From: JBDSKH01 sp035495435
GTDB lineage: Bacteria; Actinomycetota; Actinomycetes; Actinomycetales; Microbacteriaceae
Length of the DNA stretch: 32,675 bases
Direction: 5' to 3'
Assembly: GCA_035495435.1 (NCBI GenBank)
Contig: DATJFV010000092.1
Coordinates: 1 to 32,675, forward strand
Shown here: in pieces, positions 14,369-22,326 of the stretch
How positions within the stretch are numbered: position 1 is the first letter of the stretch
Layout of the letters: every line of letters starts with the position of its first letter
Notes under the pieces: model-generated
What the model was told of the DNA's origin: nothing
What the model saw: the letters and a program-made list of their open reading frames with translations, nothing else
Database searches by the model: none
Made by a program: the position numbers and the translations under genes

Positions 14369-14650
14369 ATGATCGACGACCTGAAGAAGCGCGCACTGCA
14401 TCGCGCCCGCATTCTCGAGGGGCAGCTGCGCGGCGTCACCAAGATGATCGAGAGCGAGGAGTACTGCGTCGACATCATCACGCAGACCCTCGCCATCCAG
14501 AAGTCGCTGCGCAGCCTCAGCAAGCTGCTGGTCGAGAACCACCTGCGCACTCACGTCACCGACATGTTCGACGAGGGCGGGGAACGCCGGGATGCGGCGG
14601 TCGCCGAACTGCTGACCGTGTACGAACTGCAGAACAACAGGGGAGCCTGA
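14369..14650 (+). CDS. CsoR-family metal-sensing repressor (variant ligand set)
   Basis: A 93-residue all-helical repressor of the DUF156/CsoR family. It normally binds DNA until Cu(I) loads its site. Conserved segments are ARILEGQLRGVTKMIE (about 13-28) and EEYCVDIITQT (about 30-40). Against M. tuberculosis CsoR ligands Cys36, His61 and Cys65, the equivalents here are Cys33, His58 and His62, so the last Cys is His. That resembles the Y/Z positions of RcnR and may alter metal choice. The start is ATG 14369, just after the operator. The stop shares a base with the copB ATG (TGATG), so repressor and pump are co-expressed. Confidence 0.93.
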   Translation: MIDDLKKRALHRARILEGQLRGVTKMIESEEYCVDIITQTLAIQKSLRSLSKLLVENHLRTHVTDMFDEGGERRDAAVAELLTVYELQNNRGA

Positions 14651-16755
14651 TGAACCACGACGACCACGACCACATGGAGCACGCGGGCCACGAGGCCCAC
14701 GACCACGGTGCCCACGACCACTCAGCCCACGACCACTCAGCCCACGCGCATCACGACCCCGCGGTGTTCCGCCGGCTGTTCTGGGTCAACCTGATCCTCA
14801 CCATCCCGACGCTGGTGTTCTCCGAGGGTCTGCAAGACATCCTCGGCCTCACCGGGCCGCGGTTCCCCGGCAGCAGCTTCATCCCGGCGGTAGCCGGCCT
14901 GCTGATCTTCGTGATCGGCGGCCGCGTGTTCCTGGCCGGGGCCGTGAGCGAACTGCGCGCCAAGAGCCCCGGAATGATGACCCTCATCTCGCTGGCCCTC
15001 GTCGTCGCGTTCGGCTACTCGGCCGCGGTGACGCTGGGGTTGCCCGGGATGGACTTCTGGTGGGAGCTCGCCACCCTCACCACGATCATGCTGCTCGGCC
15101 ACTGGATCGAGATGAGCGCGGTCAGCGGTGCGCAGAACGCCCTCGGGGAACTGGCCAAGCTGCTGCCCGACACGGCCGAGGTGCAGCACGGCGACCACGT
15201 GATGACCGTTCCGATCGCCGAGCTGTCGGTCGGTGACCTGGTGCTGGTGCGGCCGGGTGCCGCGATCCCGGCCGACGGCGAGGTGGCGGAGGGCGAGTCC
15301 GACGTCGACGAGTCGCTGCTCACCGGCGAGTCGACCCCCGTGCGCAAGGCGCCGGGTGACACCGTCGTCGCCGGAAGCATCGCATCCGGTTCGCTCACCG
15401 TGCGCATCACGCGCACCGGAAGCGACACGACCCTCGCCGGCGTCATGAAGCTCGTCGCCGACGCCCAGGCCAGCAAGGGCCGCGCGCAGCTGCTGGCCGA
15501 CCGCGCCGCGGCCTGGCTGTTCTACGTCGCCCTCGCGGCCGCCGTCGTCACCCTCGTGGTCTGGCTGATCCTCCAGCCCGGCGACCCCGGTTTCGTGCTC
15601 GAACGCGTGGTGACCGTGTTGGTGATCGCGTGCCCGCACGCGCTCGGGCTCGCCATCCCGCTGGTCGCGTCGCTGTCCACCGCTATCGGAGCCCGCCGCG
15701 GCATCCTGATCCGCGATCGCGCCGCGCTCGAGCAGGCACGCGACGTCGATGTGGTGCTGTTCGACAAGACCGGCACCCTCACCGAGGGTCGTCAGCGCGT
15801 GGCGCGCCAGGTGGATGCCGTGGGCACCGACCGGGCCCGGAACGGTGCGCTCGCGGCGGCGGTCGAGTCGCGCTCCGAGCACCCCATCGCACGGGCGCTC
15901 ATCGACGCCGCCTCGGGCGGATCACGCATCCCCGAGTCGAGCGGCTTCGAGTCGCTCGCCGGCCGCGGGGTGGTTGCGACGGTCGAGGGCCGCACCCTCA
16001 CGGTCGCGAGCGCGCGGCTGGTGACCGAGCGCGGCATCCGGCTGCCCGCCGAGCTCGTCGCCCAGCAGCGTGCTGCGGGGGAGGCGGGCGAGACGCTGGT
16101 GTACCTGCTCGACGGCGACACGCCGCTGGCCATGTTCGGTATCGCCGACGTGGTGCGGCGCGAGTCGGCCGAGGCGGTGCGCGAGCTGCAGAAGCGCGGT
16201 GTGCGGGTCGCCATGCTGACCGGCGACTCGCACGCGGTGGCCCAGCACGTCGCCGAGCAGCTGGGCATCACCGAGGTGTTCGCCGAGGTGCTGCCCGCCG
16301 ACAAGGCGGATGTGGTGGCGAAACTGCAGGCCGAGGGCGCCAAGCGCGTCGCGATGGTCGGCGACGGCATCAACGACGCCCCCGCCCTGGTGCGCGCCGA
16401 CCTCGGCATCGCGATCGGTGCCGGCACGGATGTCGCGATCGAGTCCGCAGGCATCGTGCTGGCCAGCAGCGACCCGCGTGGTGTCGCCGACACCATCGCG
16501 CTCAGCCGTGCCAGCTACCGCAAGATGCTGCAGAACCTGGCCTGGGCGACCGGGTACAACGCGATCGGTCTGCCGCTGGCGGCCGGGGTGCTGGCCGGGG
16601 TCGGGTTCCTCATGCCGCCCGCCGTCGGCGCGGCGGTGATGTCGGTCTCGACGATCGTCGTCGCGCTGAACGCGCAGCTGCTGCGGCTGATGCGGTTCAG
16701 CCGAGACGCGTCGGATCGATCTGGAACACCCGCCGACGCCCCGGCCACTCGCTGA
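14650..16755 (+). CDS. copB: CopB-type (CPH) heavy-metal P1B-ATPase
   Basis: A membrane ATPase of 701 residues that exports copper or a related ion. Residues 1-40 form a histidine-rich cytoplasmic tail instead of a CxxC metal domain. Motifs in order are the actuator TGES (225-228), membrane metal motif Cys328-Pro-His330, phosphorylation Asp372 in DKTGTLTEG, SEHPIARAL, LTGDS, and GDGINDAP followed by GIAIGAGTDVAIESA. CPH rather than CPC places it in the CopB group, for which Cu+/Ag+ or Cu2+ transport has been reported. It is coupled to the upstream csoR gene. The last 59 bases overlap the convergent gene, and the C-terminal tail after residue about 685 is low-complexity. Confidence 0.93.
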   Translation: MNHDDHDHMEHAGHEAHDHGAHDHSAHDHSAHAHHDPAVFRRLFWVNLILTIPTLVFSEGLQDILGLTGPRFPGSSFIPAVAGLLIFVIGGRVFLAGAVSELRAKSPGMMTLISLALVVAFGYSAAVTLGLPGMDFWWELATLTTIMLLGHWIEMSAVSGAQNALGELAKLLPDTAEVQHGDHVMTVPIAELSVGDLVLVRPGAAIPADGEVAEGESDVDESLLTGESTPVRKAPGDTVVAGSIASGSLTVRITRTGSDTTLAGVMKLVADAQASKGRAQLLADRAAAWLFYVALAAAVVTLVVWLILQPGDPGFVLERVVTVLVIACPHALGLAIPLVASLSTAIGARRGILIRDRAALEQARDVDVVLFDKTGTLTEGRQRVARQVDAVGTDRARNGALAAAVESRSEHPIARALIDAASGGSRIPESSGFESLAGRGVVATVEGRTLTVASARLVTERGIRLPAELVAQQRAAGEAGETLVYLLDGDTPLAMFGIADVVRRESAEAVRELQKRGVRVAMLTGDSHAVAQHVAEQLGITEVFAEVLPADKADVVAKLQAEGAKRVAMVGDGINDAPALVRADLGIAIGAGTDVAIESAGIVLASSDPRGVADTIALSRASYRKMLQNLAWATGYNAIGLPLAAGVLAGVGFLMPPAVGAAVMSVSTIVVALNAQLLRLMRFSRDASDRSGTPADAPATR
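14710..14739 (+). repeat. two tandem 15-bp repeats in the copB His-rich region
   Basis: GCCCACGACCACTCA occurs twice without a break and encodes AHDHS twice (residues about 21-30). A degenerate third unit follows. Slippage here would vary the number of metal-binding histidines in frame. Confidence 0.85.
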
Positions 16756-17629
16756 GCGACCAGAGCCGCCCGGTGCGGCGGTCGTAGGCGAGGTCCTCCG
16801 GGCCGGCCGGGAGCACGTGCCGATGACGCACGAACGCTCCCGGCCGACCGACCCAGAGGTCGCCGCCGGTGTGCTCACCGTTGCTGGTCGTGACATACCA
16901 GGTGTCGTCGACGATCACGATGCCCTGCATGCGAAAAAGGCCCGGCTCGTGCAGCTCGACCTCGCCGTCGAGGGTGAAGCGGGCGGCCCGGTCGGCGCGG
17001 CTGCCGTCGCCGTACTCCCCGGCGACCAGGCGCGGGGCGCCGTCGGTGTTCTCGATGGAGACGAACGAGAACCGCATGCCGCGGTCGTCGGCGCGTCGGG
17101 CACGGTAGCGCGACGACTGAGGCAGCACGAGCCGGCCGTCCGCGAGGCGCAGCAGGTCGGCCAGGGGGAACTCGCGCAGCCCTCCGAAGGTGTCGGCGAC
17201 GAGGATGCGGTCGCCAAGCCAGGCGATGCCGCCCGCGTGCACGACGATCGGTGTCGCGGTGACCCGGCCCACGGCATCCGTCACCGGCTCGACCAGCAGC
17301 ACGTGGTGGTAGCGGCGCCGGTCGAGGTCGACGATGCTCAGCCGGGTCGCGTGGTCGCGGGCGTACCAGCTGACCGCCAGCATGCGATGCCCGTCATGCT
17401 CGCCGACGTCGATGCCCTGGGGCCACCAGGTGCGGTCGACGGTGTCACGCAGGCTCCAGCGGAAGCCGCGGCGCGCCGCCGAACCCCGCACGCCAGCCGG
17501 CCAGATGCGCCGTGCGCGCTCTGCCCGCAGGCCGTCGAGCCCGATCCGCCGGGCGCCCTCGCGCACCAGGGCATCGACGAGCGTGGTGTCGCCCGGCTCG
17601 AGCCGCAGCTGGAAGGGCACGCCGGTCAC
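16697..17629 (-). CDS. uncharacterised protein, possible beta-propeller
   Basis: 310 residues with no signal peptide. The middle and C-terminal parts carry repeating short beta-strand blocks such as IAWLGDRILVADTFGGLREF, MQGIVIVDDTWYVTTSNGE and PEDLAYDRRTGRLWSLSEWPGRRRVFQID. These look like the sheets of an NHL/SMP-30-like propeller. No catalytic motif is recognised, so function is unknown. GTG 17629 is 7 bases after a TAGGCT box. Its final 59 bases overlap the 3' end of copB on the other strand; it is divergent from the lipid-kinase-like gene. Confidence 0.75.
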   Translation of the reverse strand: MTGVPFQLRLEPGDTTLVDALVREGARRIGLDGLRAERARRIWPAGVRGSAARRGFRWSLRDTVDRTWWPQGIDVGEHDGHRMLAVSWYARDHATRLSIVDLDRRRYHHVLLVEPVTDAVGRVTATPIVVHAGGIAWLGDRILVADTFGGLREFPLADLLRLADGRLVLPQSSRYRARRADDRGMRFSFVSIENTDGAPRLVAGEYGDGSRADRAARFTLDGEVELHEPGLFRMQGIVIVDDTWYVTTSNGEHTGGDLWVGRPGAFVRHRHVLPAGPEDLAYDRRTGRLWSLSEWPGRRRVFQIDPTRLG

Positions 17630-17636
17630 CCGAACG

Positions 17637-17642
17637 AGCCTA
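17637..17642 (-). promoter_or_regulatory. -10 box (TAGGCT) of the propeller-like gene
   Basis: Read on the minus strand, it is 7 bases before GTG 17629. It lies 6 bases from the oppositely oriented TACTCT box, making a compact divergent promoter. Confidence 0.45.
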
Positions 17643-17648
17643 GGCCGG

Positions 17649-17654
17649 TACTCT
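17649..17654 (+). promoter_or_regulatory. possible -10 box (TACTCT) of the diacylglycerol-kinase-family gene
   Basis: TACTCT lies 20 bases before ATG 17675 and would give a short leader containing GAGGCG. Confidence 0.35.
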
Positions 17655-17674
17655 GAGGCGACCTGCCGTGCGCG

Positions 17675-18655
17675 ATGAAGGGCCCGACCGTGACCGACAC
17701 CCCCCGAACCAAGCCCAAGCGCGTCGTCGTCGCGATCAACCCGTCGGCGTCATTCGGGTCGAAGGCGTCGATCGGCCCGGCCCTGGTGCAGACCCTGCGC
17801 GGCGAGGGGCACGACGTGCAGTCGCTGACCGAGCCGAGCTGGCTGGAACTGCTGGCGTCCGCCCGTGCCGCCGTGAAGTCCAAGCCCGACGCCCTCGTCG
17901 TGGTCGGCGGCGACGGGATCGTGAACCTCGGCGCCAACCTCGTCGCCGGCACCCGGGTGCCGCTGGGCATCATCCCCTCGGGCACCGGCAACGACATGGC
18001 GCGGGGGCTCGGCATCCCGCACGACAACACCGAGGCGGCGATCGAGGTGCTCGCCCGCGCCCTGCAGGACGGCCCGCGCACCATCGATGCGGGGCGCATC
18101 TCCTACGTCGACGATGCCACCGGTGACAAGGCCGAGCGCTGGTTCCTCTGCGCGCTGAGCGCCGGGTTCGACGCGATCGTCAACGAACGGGCGAACTCGA
18201 TGCGCAACCCGAAGGGTCCGAGCCGCTACATCATCGCGCTGCTGATCGAACTGGCCAAACTCAAGCGCATCCGCTACCGGCTCACCCTCGACGGGCGCGT
18301 GATCGAGACCGAGGGAAGCCTCGTCTCGCTCGGCAACAGCATCTCGCTCGGCGGCGGCATGAACATCACCCCCGACGCGAAACTCGACGACGGGCTGTTC
18401 GACGTGCTGATGGTGAAGCCGCTCGGCCGGGCGGCGTTCCTGCGGATCTTCCCGCGGGTGTTCCAGGGCACGCACGTCACCGACCCGCGGGTGACGATCG
18501 AGCGCGCCCGGCACGTGCGCATCGAGGCGGAGGGCATCACGGCGTACGCGGACGGCGAGCGGATCGCGCCGTTGCCGATCGACGTCGAGGTCGTTCCCGG
18601 TGCGGTGCGGGTGCTGGCGCCGGTGCCCGGACCCCACTCGGTGGATACCGCCTGA
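17675..18655 (+). CDS. diacylglycerol/lipid kinase family protein
   Basis: 326 residues with the soluble DAGK catalytic fold. The N-terminal sheet opens with RVVVAINPSAS. The nucleotide-binding loop is VVVGGDGIVNLGANLVAG (about 75-92), followed by PLGIIPSGTGNDMARGLGI (about 98-116). A C-terminal beta-domain includes GNSISLGGGMNITPDAKLDDGLFDVLMV and ITAYADGERIAPLP. The likely role is phosphorylation of diacylglycerol or another lipid alcohol at the membrane; substrate is not certain. ATG 17675 is used; GTG 17690 is an in-frame alternative that would remove five residues not in the conserved core. Confidence 0.9.
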   Translation: MKGPTVTDTPRTKPKRVVVAINPSASFGSKASIGPALVQTLRGEGHDVQSLTEPSWLELLASARAAVKSKPDALVVVGGDGIVNLGANLVAGTRVPLGIIPSGTGNDMARGLGIPHDNTEAAIEVLARALQDGPRTIDAGRISYVDDATGDKAERWFLCALSAGFDAIVNERANSMRNPKGPSRYIIALLIELAKLKRIRYRLTLDGRVIETEGSLVSLGNSISLGGGMNITPDAKLDDGLFDVLMVKPLGRAAFLRIFPRVFQGTHVTDPRVTIERARHVRIEAEGITAYADGERIAPLPIDVEVVPGAVRVLAPVPGPHSVDTA

Positions 18656-18661
18656 CGGGTT

Positions 18662-18691
18662 TTGGAGAGGCCGCACAGCGTGTGGCATACT
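18662..18691 (+). promoter_or_regulatory. tRNA-Glu promoter
   Basis: TTGGAG (18662-18667) and CATACT (18686-18691) with an 18-base spacer, starting 6 bases after the preceding stop codon. The -10 box ends 17 bases before the mature tRNA. Confidence 0.55.
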
Positions 18692-18708
18692 TGCAAAGTT
18701 GTCGTGAC

Positions 18709-18784
18709 GGCCCCATCGTATAGTGGCCTAGTACGCCGCCCTCTCACGGCGGTAACGCGGGTTCGAATCCCGCTGGGGTCACCA
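18709..18784 (+). tRNA. tRNA-Glu (anticodon CTC)
   Basis: Acceptor GGCCCCA / TGGGGTC with discriminator A18781 and an encoded CCA (18782-18784). The anticodon stem CCGCC / GGCGG encloses loop CTCTCAC, giving anticodon CTC, which reads GAG. The T-arm GCGGG-TTCGAAT-CCCGC is perfect. Confidence 0.97.
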
Positions 18785-18786
18785 AC

Positions 18787-18814
18787 AAACGCCCTCGGCA
18801 TCGCGGGGGCGTTT
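18787..18814 (+). terminator. intrinsic terminator after tRNA-Glu
   Basis: AAACGCCCTCG (18787-18797) pairs with CGGGGGCGTTT (18804-18814) over 11 positions including one T-G wobble, around a 6-base loop. The 3' arm ends in TTT. It begins 2 bases after the encoded CCA. Confidence 0.8.
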
Positions 18815-18840
18815 CGCATTGGTGGCCCGCACGCCGTGGG

Positions 18841-19350
18841 TTAAGCGTCGCCGGCTGCCGATGACTCGCGAGAGTCGTGATCGCTGGCGAGTTCTTCGAA
18901 CGCGCTCGCCCGGAAGCTCAGGCGCTCGGCGGCGGGCACCCGCACCTCGACCGGCAACCCGCGCCCCCCGTCGAGGGCGTCCGCGAACTCGCGGACGCCG
19001 GTGCGGGATAGGAATTCCAGCCCGCGCCCATCGCGAAGCGCGATCACCGTGGAGCGTCCGAGCAGTCCGGGCCGGATTGCGACGATCTCGCTCACCCGGG
19101 TTTCGCCACTCCGGAGCGGTGCCGTCCACAGCAGTCGGTCGCCCTCGACGTCGAGTCGGATGCACAAGCGCCAGAGCAGCATGTACGCGTTCCACGCGAC
19201 GACGGCGATCCACAGCACGAGGAACGCTGCACCGGCAAGATCGGCGCGCTGCGCGGCGAACGCGACGACGAAAGCGGCGAGGCAGCCGAACGCCGCGGCG
19301 CCGGCGAGAATGATCCCCCGGTTCCCCGTGACGTAGCGATACCGGCGCAC
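18841..19350 (-). CDS. two-helix membrane protein with PH-like domain
   Basis: 169 residues. Two adjacent transmembrane helices, about 13-34 (IILAGAAAFGCLAAFVVAFAA) and 39-61 (AAFLVLWIAVVAWNAYMLLW), precede a soluble domain of short strands (IRLDVEGDRLLWTAP, STVIALRDGRGLEFLS, GLPVEVRVP). This is the layout of actinobacterial PH-domain membrane proteins of unknown function. GTG 19350 was picked because a TAGCAT box (19363-19358) lies 7 bases upstream; the frame is open to 19413. It is divergent from the lipoprotein gene. Confidence 0.7.
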   Translation of the reverse strand: MRRYRYVTGNRGIILAGAAAFGCLAAFVVAFAAQRADLAGAAFLVLWIAVVAWNAYMLLWRLCIRLDVEGDRLLWTAPLRSGETRVSEIVAIRPGLLGRSTVIALRDGRGLEFLSRTGVREFADALDGGRGLPVEVRVPAAERLSFRASAFEELASDHDSRESSAAGDA

Positions 19351-19357
19351 CCCCGTG

Positions 19358-19363
19358 ATGCTA
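19358..19363 (-). promoter_or_regulatory. -10 box (TAGCAT) of the PH-like membrane protein
   Basis: On the minus strand, 7 bases before GTG 19350, the leaderless arrangement. Confidence 0.45.
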
Positions 19364-19438
19364 CGCGCGGCGGTGGCCGATCTCTGCCACGTCGGCGATC
19401 CGTCTCTGCGCATCGACGCCGGGCGACGTGCCCCTCCC

Positions 19439-19444
19439 TACGCT
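19439..19444 (+). promoter_or_regulatory. -10 box (TACGCT) of the lipoprotein gene
   Basis: TACGCT is separated by GAGGCC from ATG 19451, a spacing of 6 bases. Confidence 0.45.
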
Positions 19445-19450
19445 GAGGCC

Positions 19451-20068
19451 ATGAGATCGGCTCTCGCCCTGGTCCTCTGCGTCACCACCACGGTGCTCGT
19501 GACGGGCTGCGCCGCGGGACGTGATCCGGGCAACCAGAACGATCCGGGCGGCGACTCGGGCCACCAGAACGTCTCCGGAAGCGGCGGGCCGACCAGCGGA
19601 TCGGCTGCACGGGACTGCCTGGTCAACGGAAGCCCGTGGATTCTCTCCACCACCGATCTCGCCAGCCAGTTCCCCGGGGTGCTGAGGGGCATCGACGTGA
19701 CCGGCGTGGAGATCACCGGCGACCAGACGCTCTCGGTGACCGCCGACCTCGACGCCACCATTCTCGACAACACGGTGACCACCATCACCGTCGACATGGG
19801 GGACGGGCTCACGATGGAGGTGCAGCAGACTCACCACAGCACGGCGATGGGCCCCTGGCGGATCGACGGCGACACCCTCGTTCCCGATGGCCATTGGGAC
19901 CGGACGGTCCTCGGCGGCACCACATTCACGATCGAGGGTCGCTCGGTCAACTCGCGGTTCGACGTGCCCGACTCCGACTTCGGCGACGTGCCCCTCACGT
20001 TCGACTGCCAGGAGCGTGCTCTGAACATCACCGCCGAGGGCTCACCCTTCGTCTACCTGTTCGAGTGA
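19451..20068 (+). CDS. secreted lipoprotein, function unknown
   Basis: 205 residues. The signal peptide MRSALALVLCVTTTVLVTGC ends in a lipobox (LVTGC, lipidated Cys20). A Gly/Asn/Ser-rich linker follows to about residue 54. The mature part has two cysteines (CLVNGSPW and FDCQERAL) that may form a disulfide, and alternating beta-strands (TLSVTADLDATI, TVTTITVDMGDGLTMEVQQT, TTFTIEGRSVNSRF). This layout is common in small actinobacterial cell-surface lipoproteins. The start is set by the -10 box and the signal peptide. Its last 27 bases overlap the convergent LuxR-type regulator. Confidence 0.8.
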   Translation: MRSALALVLCVTTTVLVTGCAAGRDPGNQNDPGGDSGHQNVSGSGGPTSGSAARDCLVNGSPWILSTTDLASQFPGVLRGIDVTGVEITGDQTLSVTADLDATILDNTVTTITVDMGDGLTMEVQQTHHSTAMGPWRIDGDTLVPDGHWDRTVLGGTTFTIEGRSVNSRFDVPDSDFGDVPLTFDCQERALNITAEGSPFVYLFE

Positions 20069-20962
20069 CCAGGCCGCGCCCAGCTCGAACCGCGTGCGCA
20101 CCCCGTAGTGCTCCATCGCGTCGGCGATACGACGCTCCACCGTGCGCACCGACACGCCCTGCGCCGCGGCGATCGCGCGATCGGACAGTCCCACCGCAAG
20201 CTTCTCGAGCACATCTGCCCAATCGGCGCGCGGCCGGTCGAAGTCGACGGCACGTTCCCACACCTGCTCCGCGTAGGCGGCGACGAGGGCGCGCAGGGTG
20301 GGGTCGCGGGCGATCATGATGCTGGTGGGCGGATGCTCTCCCCAGACGACCGGGACGGCGCAAAGCACGCCGGCATCCGAATAGACCCAGCTCTCGATCG
20401 TCCGAGCGAGGCGGATCTGGAAGCCCGCGCGCTGCATCAGCTGGACCACCTGGCGATCAGCCTCGGCCACCACGGCAGACGCCGGAAGCACGGCACGCAC
20501 CCTCTCGATGCCGGGGAGGTACGGCGCCATGGCCTCCGCCACCTCGGGCGCGATGAGCTCCCGCAGCATGTCGAGGCTCGGGTAGAGGTTCAGCGGATCG
20601 CGTGGCGGGCTGGTCGCGGCATCTCGTGCCCACGCACGCCACTGCTCTTCGTGCCCGTGAACGAACTCCATCAGCAACGCGTCGTCGCCCGCTCCGCGTT
20701 GCCACGCGCCTCGAAGCTCCGGGAGTTCGGCGAGGAGCCCGGCGAGGTCGCGGGACGCATCGGCGACTGTCGCATCGGGGGACCGGTAGGAGAACTCGCC
20801 CGCGTGCTCCTCGAGCACCCCGCGGGCGATGAGCCGATCGATGACGGAGTCGATGTCGGGCGGAAGGCCCTGAAGCCGTTTGGCCTCAGCGCGGGTTGCC
20901 GGTCGCACGCGCAGCAGCGTCATCACGACAGCGATGTCCGCGCCGATCCCGGTGTCACGCAC
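20042..20962 (-). CDS. LuxR-family transcriptional regulator with winged-helix-like N-terminus
   Basis: 306 residues. The C-terminal HTH reads VLEKLAVGLSDRAIAAAQGVSVRTVERRIADAMEHYGVRTRFELG (about 251-295), the LuxR/GerE pattern. The N-terminal 60 residues (PATRAEAKRLQGLPPDIDSVIDRLIARGVLEEH) resemble a TrmB-like winged helix. The middle part is similar in layout to the phospholipase-D-like effector region of this regulator class. Signal is unknown. GTG 20962 gives the full N-terminus, and two tandem TAGGGG hexamers sit directly upstream. It overlaps the lipoprotein gene by 27 bases and is divergent from the methyltransferase. Confidence 0.8.
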   Translation of the reverse strand: MRDTGIGADIAVVMTLLRVRPATRAEAKRLQGLPPDIDSVIDRLIARGVLEEHAGEFSYRSPDATVADASRDLAGLLAELPELRGAWQRGAGDDALLMEFVHGHEEQWRAWARDAATSPPRDPLNLYPSLDMLRELIAPEVAEAMAPYLPGIERVRAVLPASAVVAEADRQVVQLMQRAGFQIRLARTIESWVYSDAGVLCAVPVVWGEHPPTSIMIARDPTLRALVAAYAEQVWERAVDFDRPRADWADVLEKLAVGLSDRAIAAAQGVSVRTVERRIADAMEHYGVRTRFELGAAWSLEQVDEG

Positions 20963-21034
20963 CCCCTACCCCTACCACATCGCGCGCAGCGCGCGGCACG
21001 TCAGCCGGTCCGGTCCGCGGGTCGAACAGGCTCC

Positions 21035-21040
21035 TAGACT
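21035..21040 (+). promoter_or_regulatory. -10 box (TAGACT) of the DNA methyltransferase gene
   Basis: TAGACT lies 7 bases before GTG 21048 and decides that start against several open-frame alternatives upstream. Confidence 0.55.
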
Positions 21041-21047
21041 CGGGGGC

Positions 21048-21902
21048 GTGCCCACGTTCGACCTCCGCGTGCACGGCGACGACAGCGAGTACGAGAGCCT
21101 CGCGACGACCGGGTCGGCGATCATCCAGGGAGATGCCCACGGCATCCTGAGCGCCCTGCCCGACGGGATCGTGCAGACAGTCGTGACCAGCCCGCCGTAC
21201 TGGTCGCTGCGCGACTACGGCATCGAGGGGCAGCTGGGGCTGGAGCACAGCGTGCACGACTTCATCGCGTCGCTGGCGACGCTGTTCGACGACGTGCGGC
21301 GGGTGCTGGCCGATGACGGCACGCTCTGGCTCAACATCGGCGACTCGTACACCTCGGGCAACCGTGCCTGGCGGGCACCCGACCGCAAGAACCGGGCGCG
21401 GGCCATGGAGGTGCGTCCGCCGACACCCGAAGGACTGAAACCCAAAGACCTGATCGGTGTGCCGTGGCGACTCGCGTTCGCGCTGCAGGAGCGGGGCTGG
21501 TACCTGCGCAGCGACCTGGTCTGGAACAAGCCCAACGCCCAGCCCGAGAGCGTCGGCGACCGGCCGACGAGGTCGCACGAATATCTGTTCCTGCTCAGCA
21601 AGTCGCAGCGGTACCGGTACGACGTCGACGCGGTCCGCGGCCCGAACGGGCGGCGGCTGCGCAGCGTGTGGGATCTGAACACCCAGCCGAGCCGCGACGC
21701 GAGCGGGCATTTCGCGACCTACCCCGAGACCTTGGCGCAGCGCTGCATCCTGCTCGGCTCGCGACCCGGCGATCTGGTGCTCGACCCGTTCCTCGGGTCG
21801 GGGACGACCGCCGTGGCGGCGGCAAGCGAGGGCCGGCGGTTCGTCGGCTGCGAGCTGAATCCCGAGTACGTGGCGATGGCGGCGCGGCGGCTGGGGGCCT
21901 GA
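21048..21902 (+). CDS. site-specific DNA methyltransferase, beta class, solitary
   Basis: 284 residues. Catalytic motif IV is TSPPYW (47-52) near the N-terminus and the SAM-binding motif I is DPFLGSGTT (about 246-254) near the C-terminus, the beta-class order. SPPY is most usual in N4-cytosine enzymes, but some N6-adenine enzymes share it. The central region (about 110-200, with RSHEYLFLLSKSQRY) contains the target-recognition part. No restriction endonuclease or specificity subunit lies nearby, so it is an orphan that probably acts in gene regulation or protection. Codon use resembles its neighbours. Confidence 0.9.
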   Translation: MPTFDLRVHGDDSEYESLATTGSAIIQGDAHGILSALPDGIVQTVVTSPPYWSLRDYGIEGQLGLEHSVHDFIASLATLFDDVRRVLADDGTLWLNIGDSYTSGNRAWRAPDRKNRARAMEVRPPTPEGLKPKDLIGVPWRLAFALQERGWYLRSDLVWNKPNAQPESVGDRPTRSHEYLFLLSKSQRYRYDVDAVRGPNGRRLRSVWDLNTQPSRDASGHFATYPETLAQRCILLGSRPGDLVLDPFLGSGTTAVAAASEGRRFVGCELNPEYVAMAARRLGA

Positions 21903-21934
21903 GGACGCAGCCGCCACCCCGGCGTGTCGCACCG

Positions 21935-21967
21935 CGTAGTACTACGTATCGCACAGTAGCGTGCGAT
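21935..21967 (+). promoter_or_regulatory. PadR promoter-operator region
   Basis: A perfect 12-bp palindrome, CGTAGTACTACG (21935-21946), is followed by a second dyad, ATCGCAC / GTGCGAT (21948-21954 and 21961-21967). Between the arms of the second dyad is TAGCGT (21957-21962), a -10 box 7 bases before ATG 21970. Two dyads covering the promoter suggest autorepression by the PadR protein. Confidence 0.55.
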
Positions 21968-21969
21968 GC

Positions 21970-22326
21970 ATGGATACCACCCAGCTGCTGAAGGGCGTGC
22001 TCGACGTTGCCGTGCTCGCAGCCGTGCAGCACGAAGACGGCTACGGCTACGACATCGTGCGCCGGCTGCGCGCCGCCGGGCTCGACGAGATCGGCGACGC
22101 CTCCGTCTACGGCACCCTGCGCCGGCTCTACAGCGCAGGCGCGCTGACCAGCTACGTCGTCCCCAGCGACGGGGGACCGCACCGCAAGTACTACGGCATC
22201 AACGACCAAGGCCGCACGATGCTCGCCGAGCAGCGCGCCAGCTGGGCCCAGTTCGCCCTGACCATGAGCGCACTGCTCGACAGCAAGAAGCCCCGCGCCG
22301 TCCGCACGATCGGAGACCCCGCATGA
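21970..22326 (+). CDS. PadR-family transcriptional regulator
   Basis: 118 residues forming the PadR winged helix: LLKGVLDVAVLAAVQHEDGYGYDIVRRL (about 6-33), DASVYGTLRRLYSAGALTSYVV (about 43-64), then GPHRKYYGINDQGRTML. The short C-terminal helix matches subfamily 2. PadR repressors of this type commonly control a downstream HAAS-domain membrane protein, and one follows here with an ATGA overlap. ATG 21970 is preferred over GTG 21961 because of the TAGCGT box. Confidence 0.92.
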   Translation: MDTTQLLKGVLDVAVLAAVQHEDGYGYDIVRRLRAAGLDEIGDASVYGTLRRLYSAGALTSYVVPSDGGPHRKYYGINDQGRTMLAEQRASWAQFALTMSALLDSKKPRAVRTIGDPA

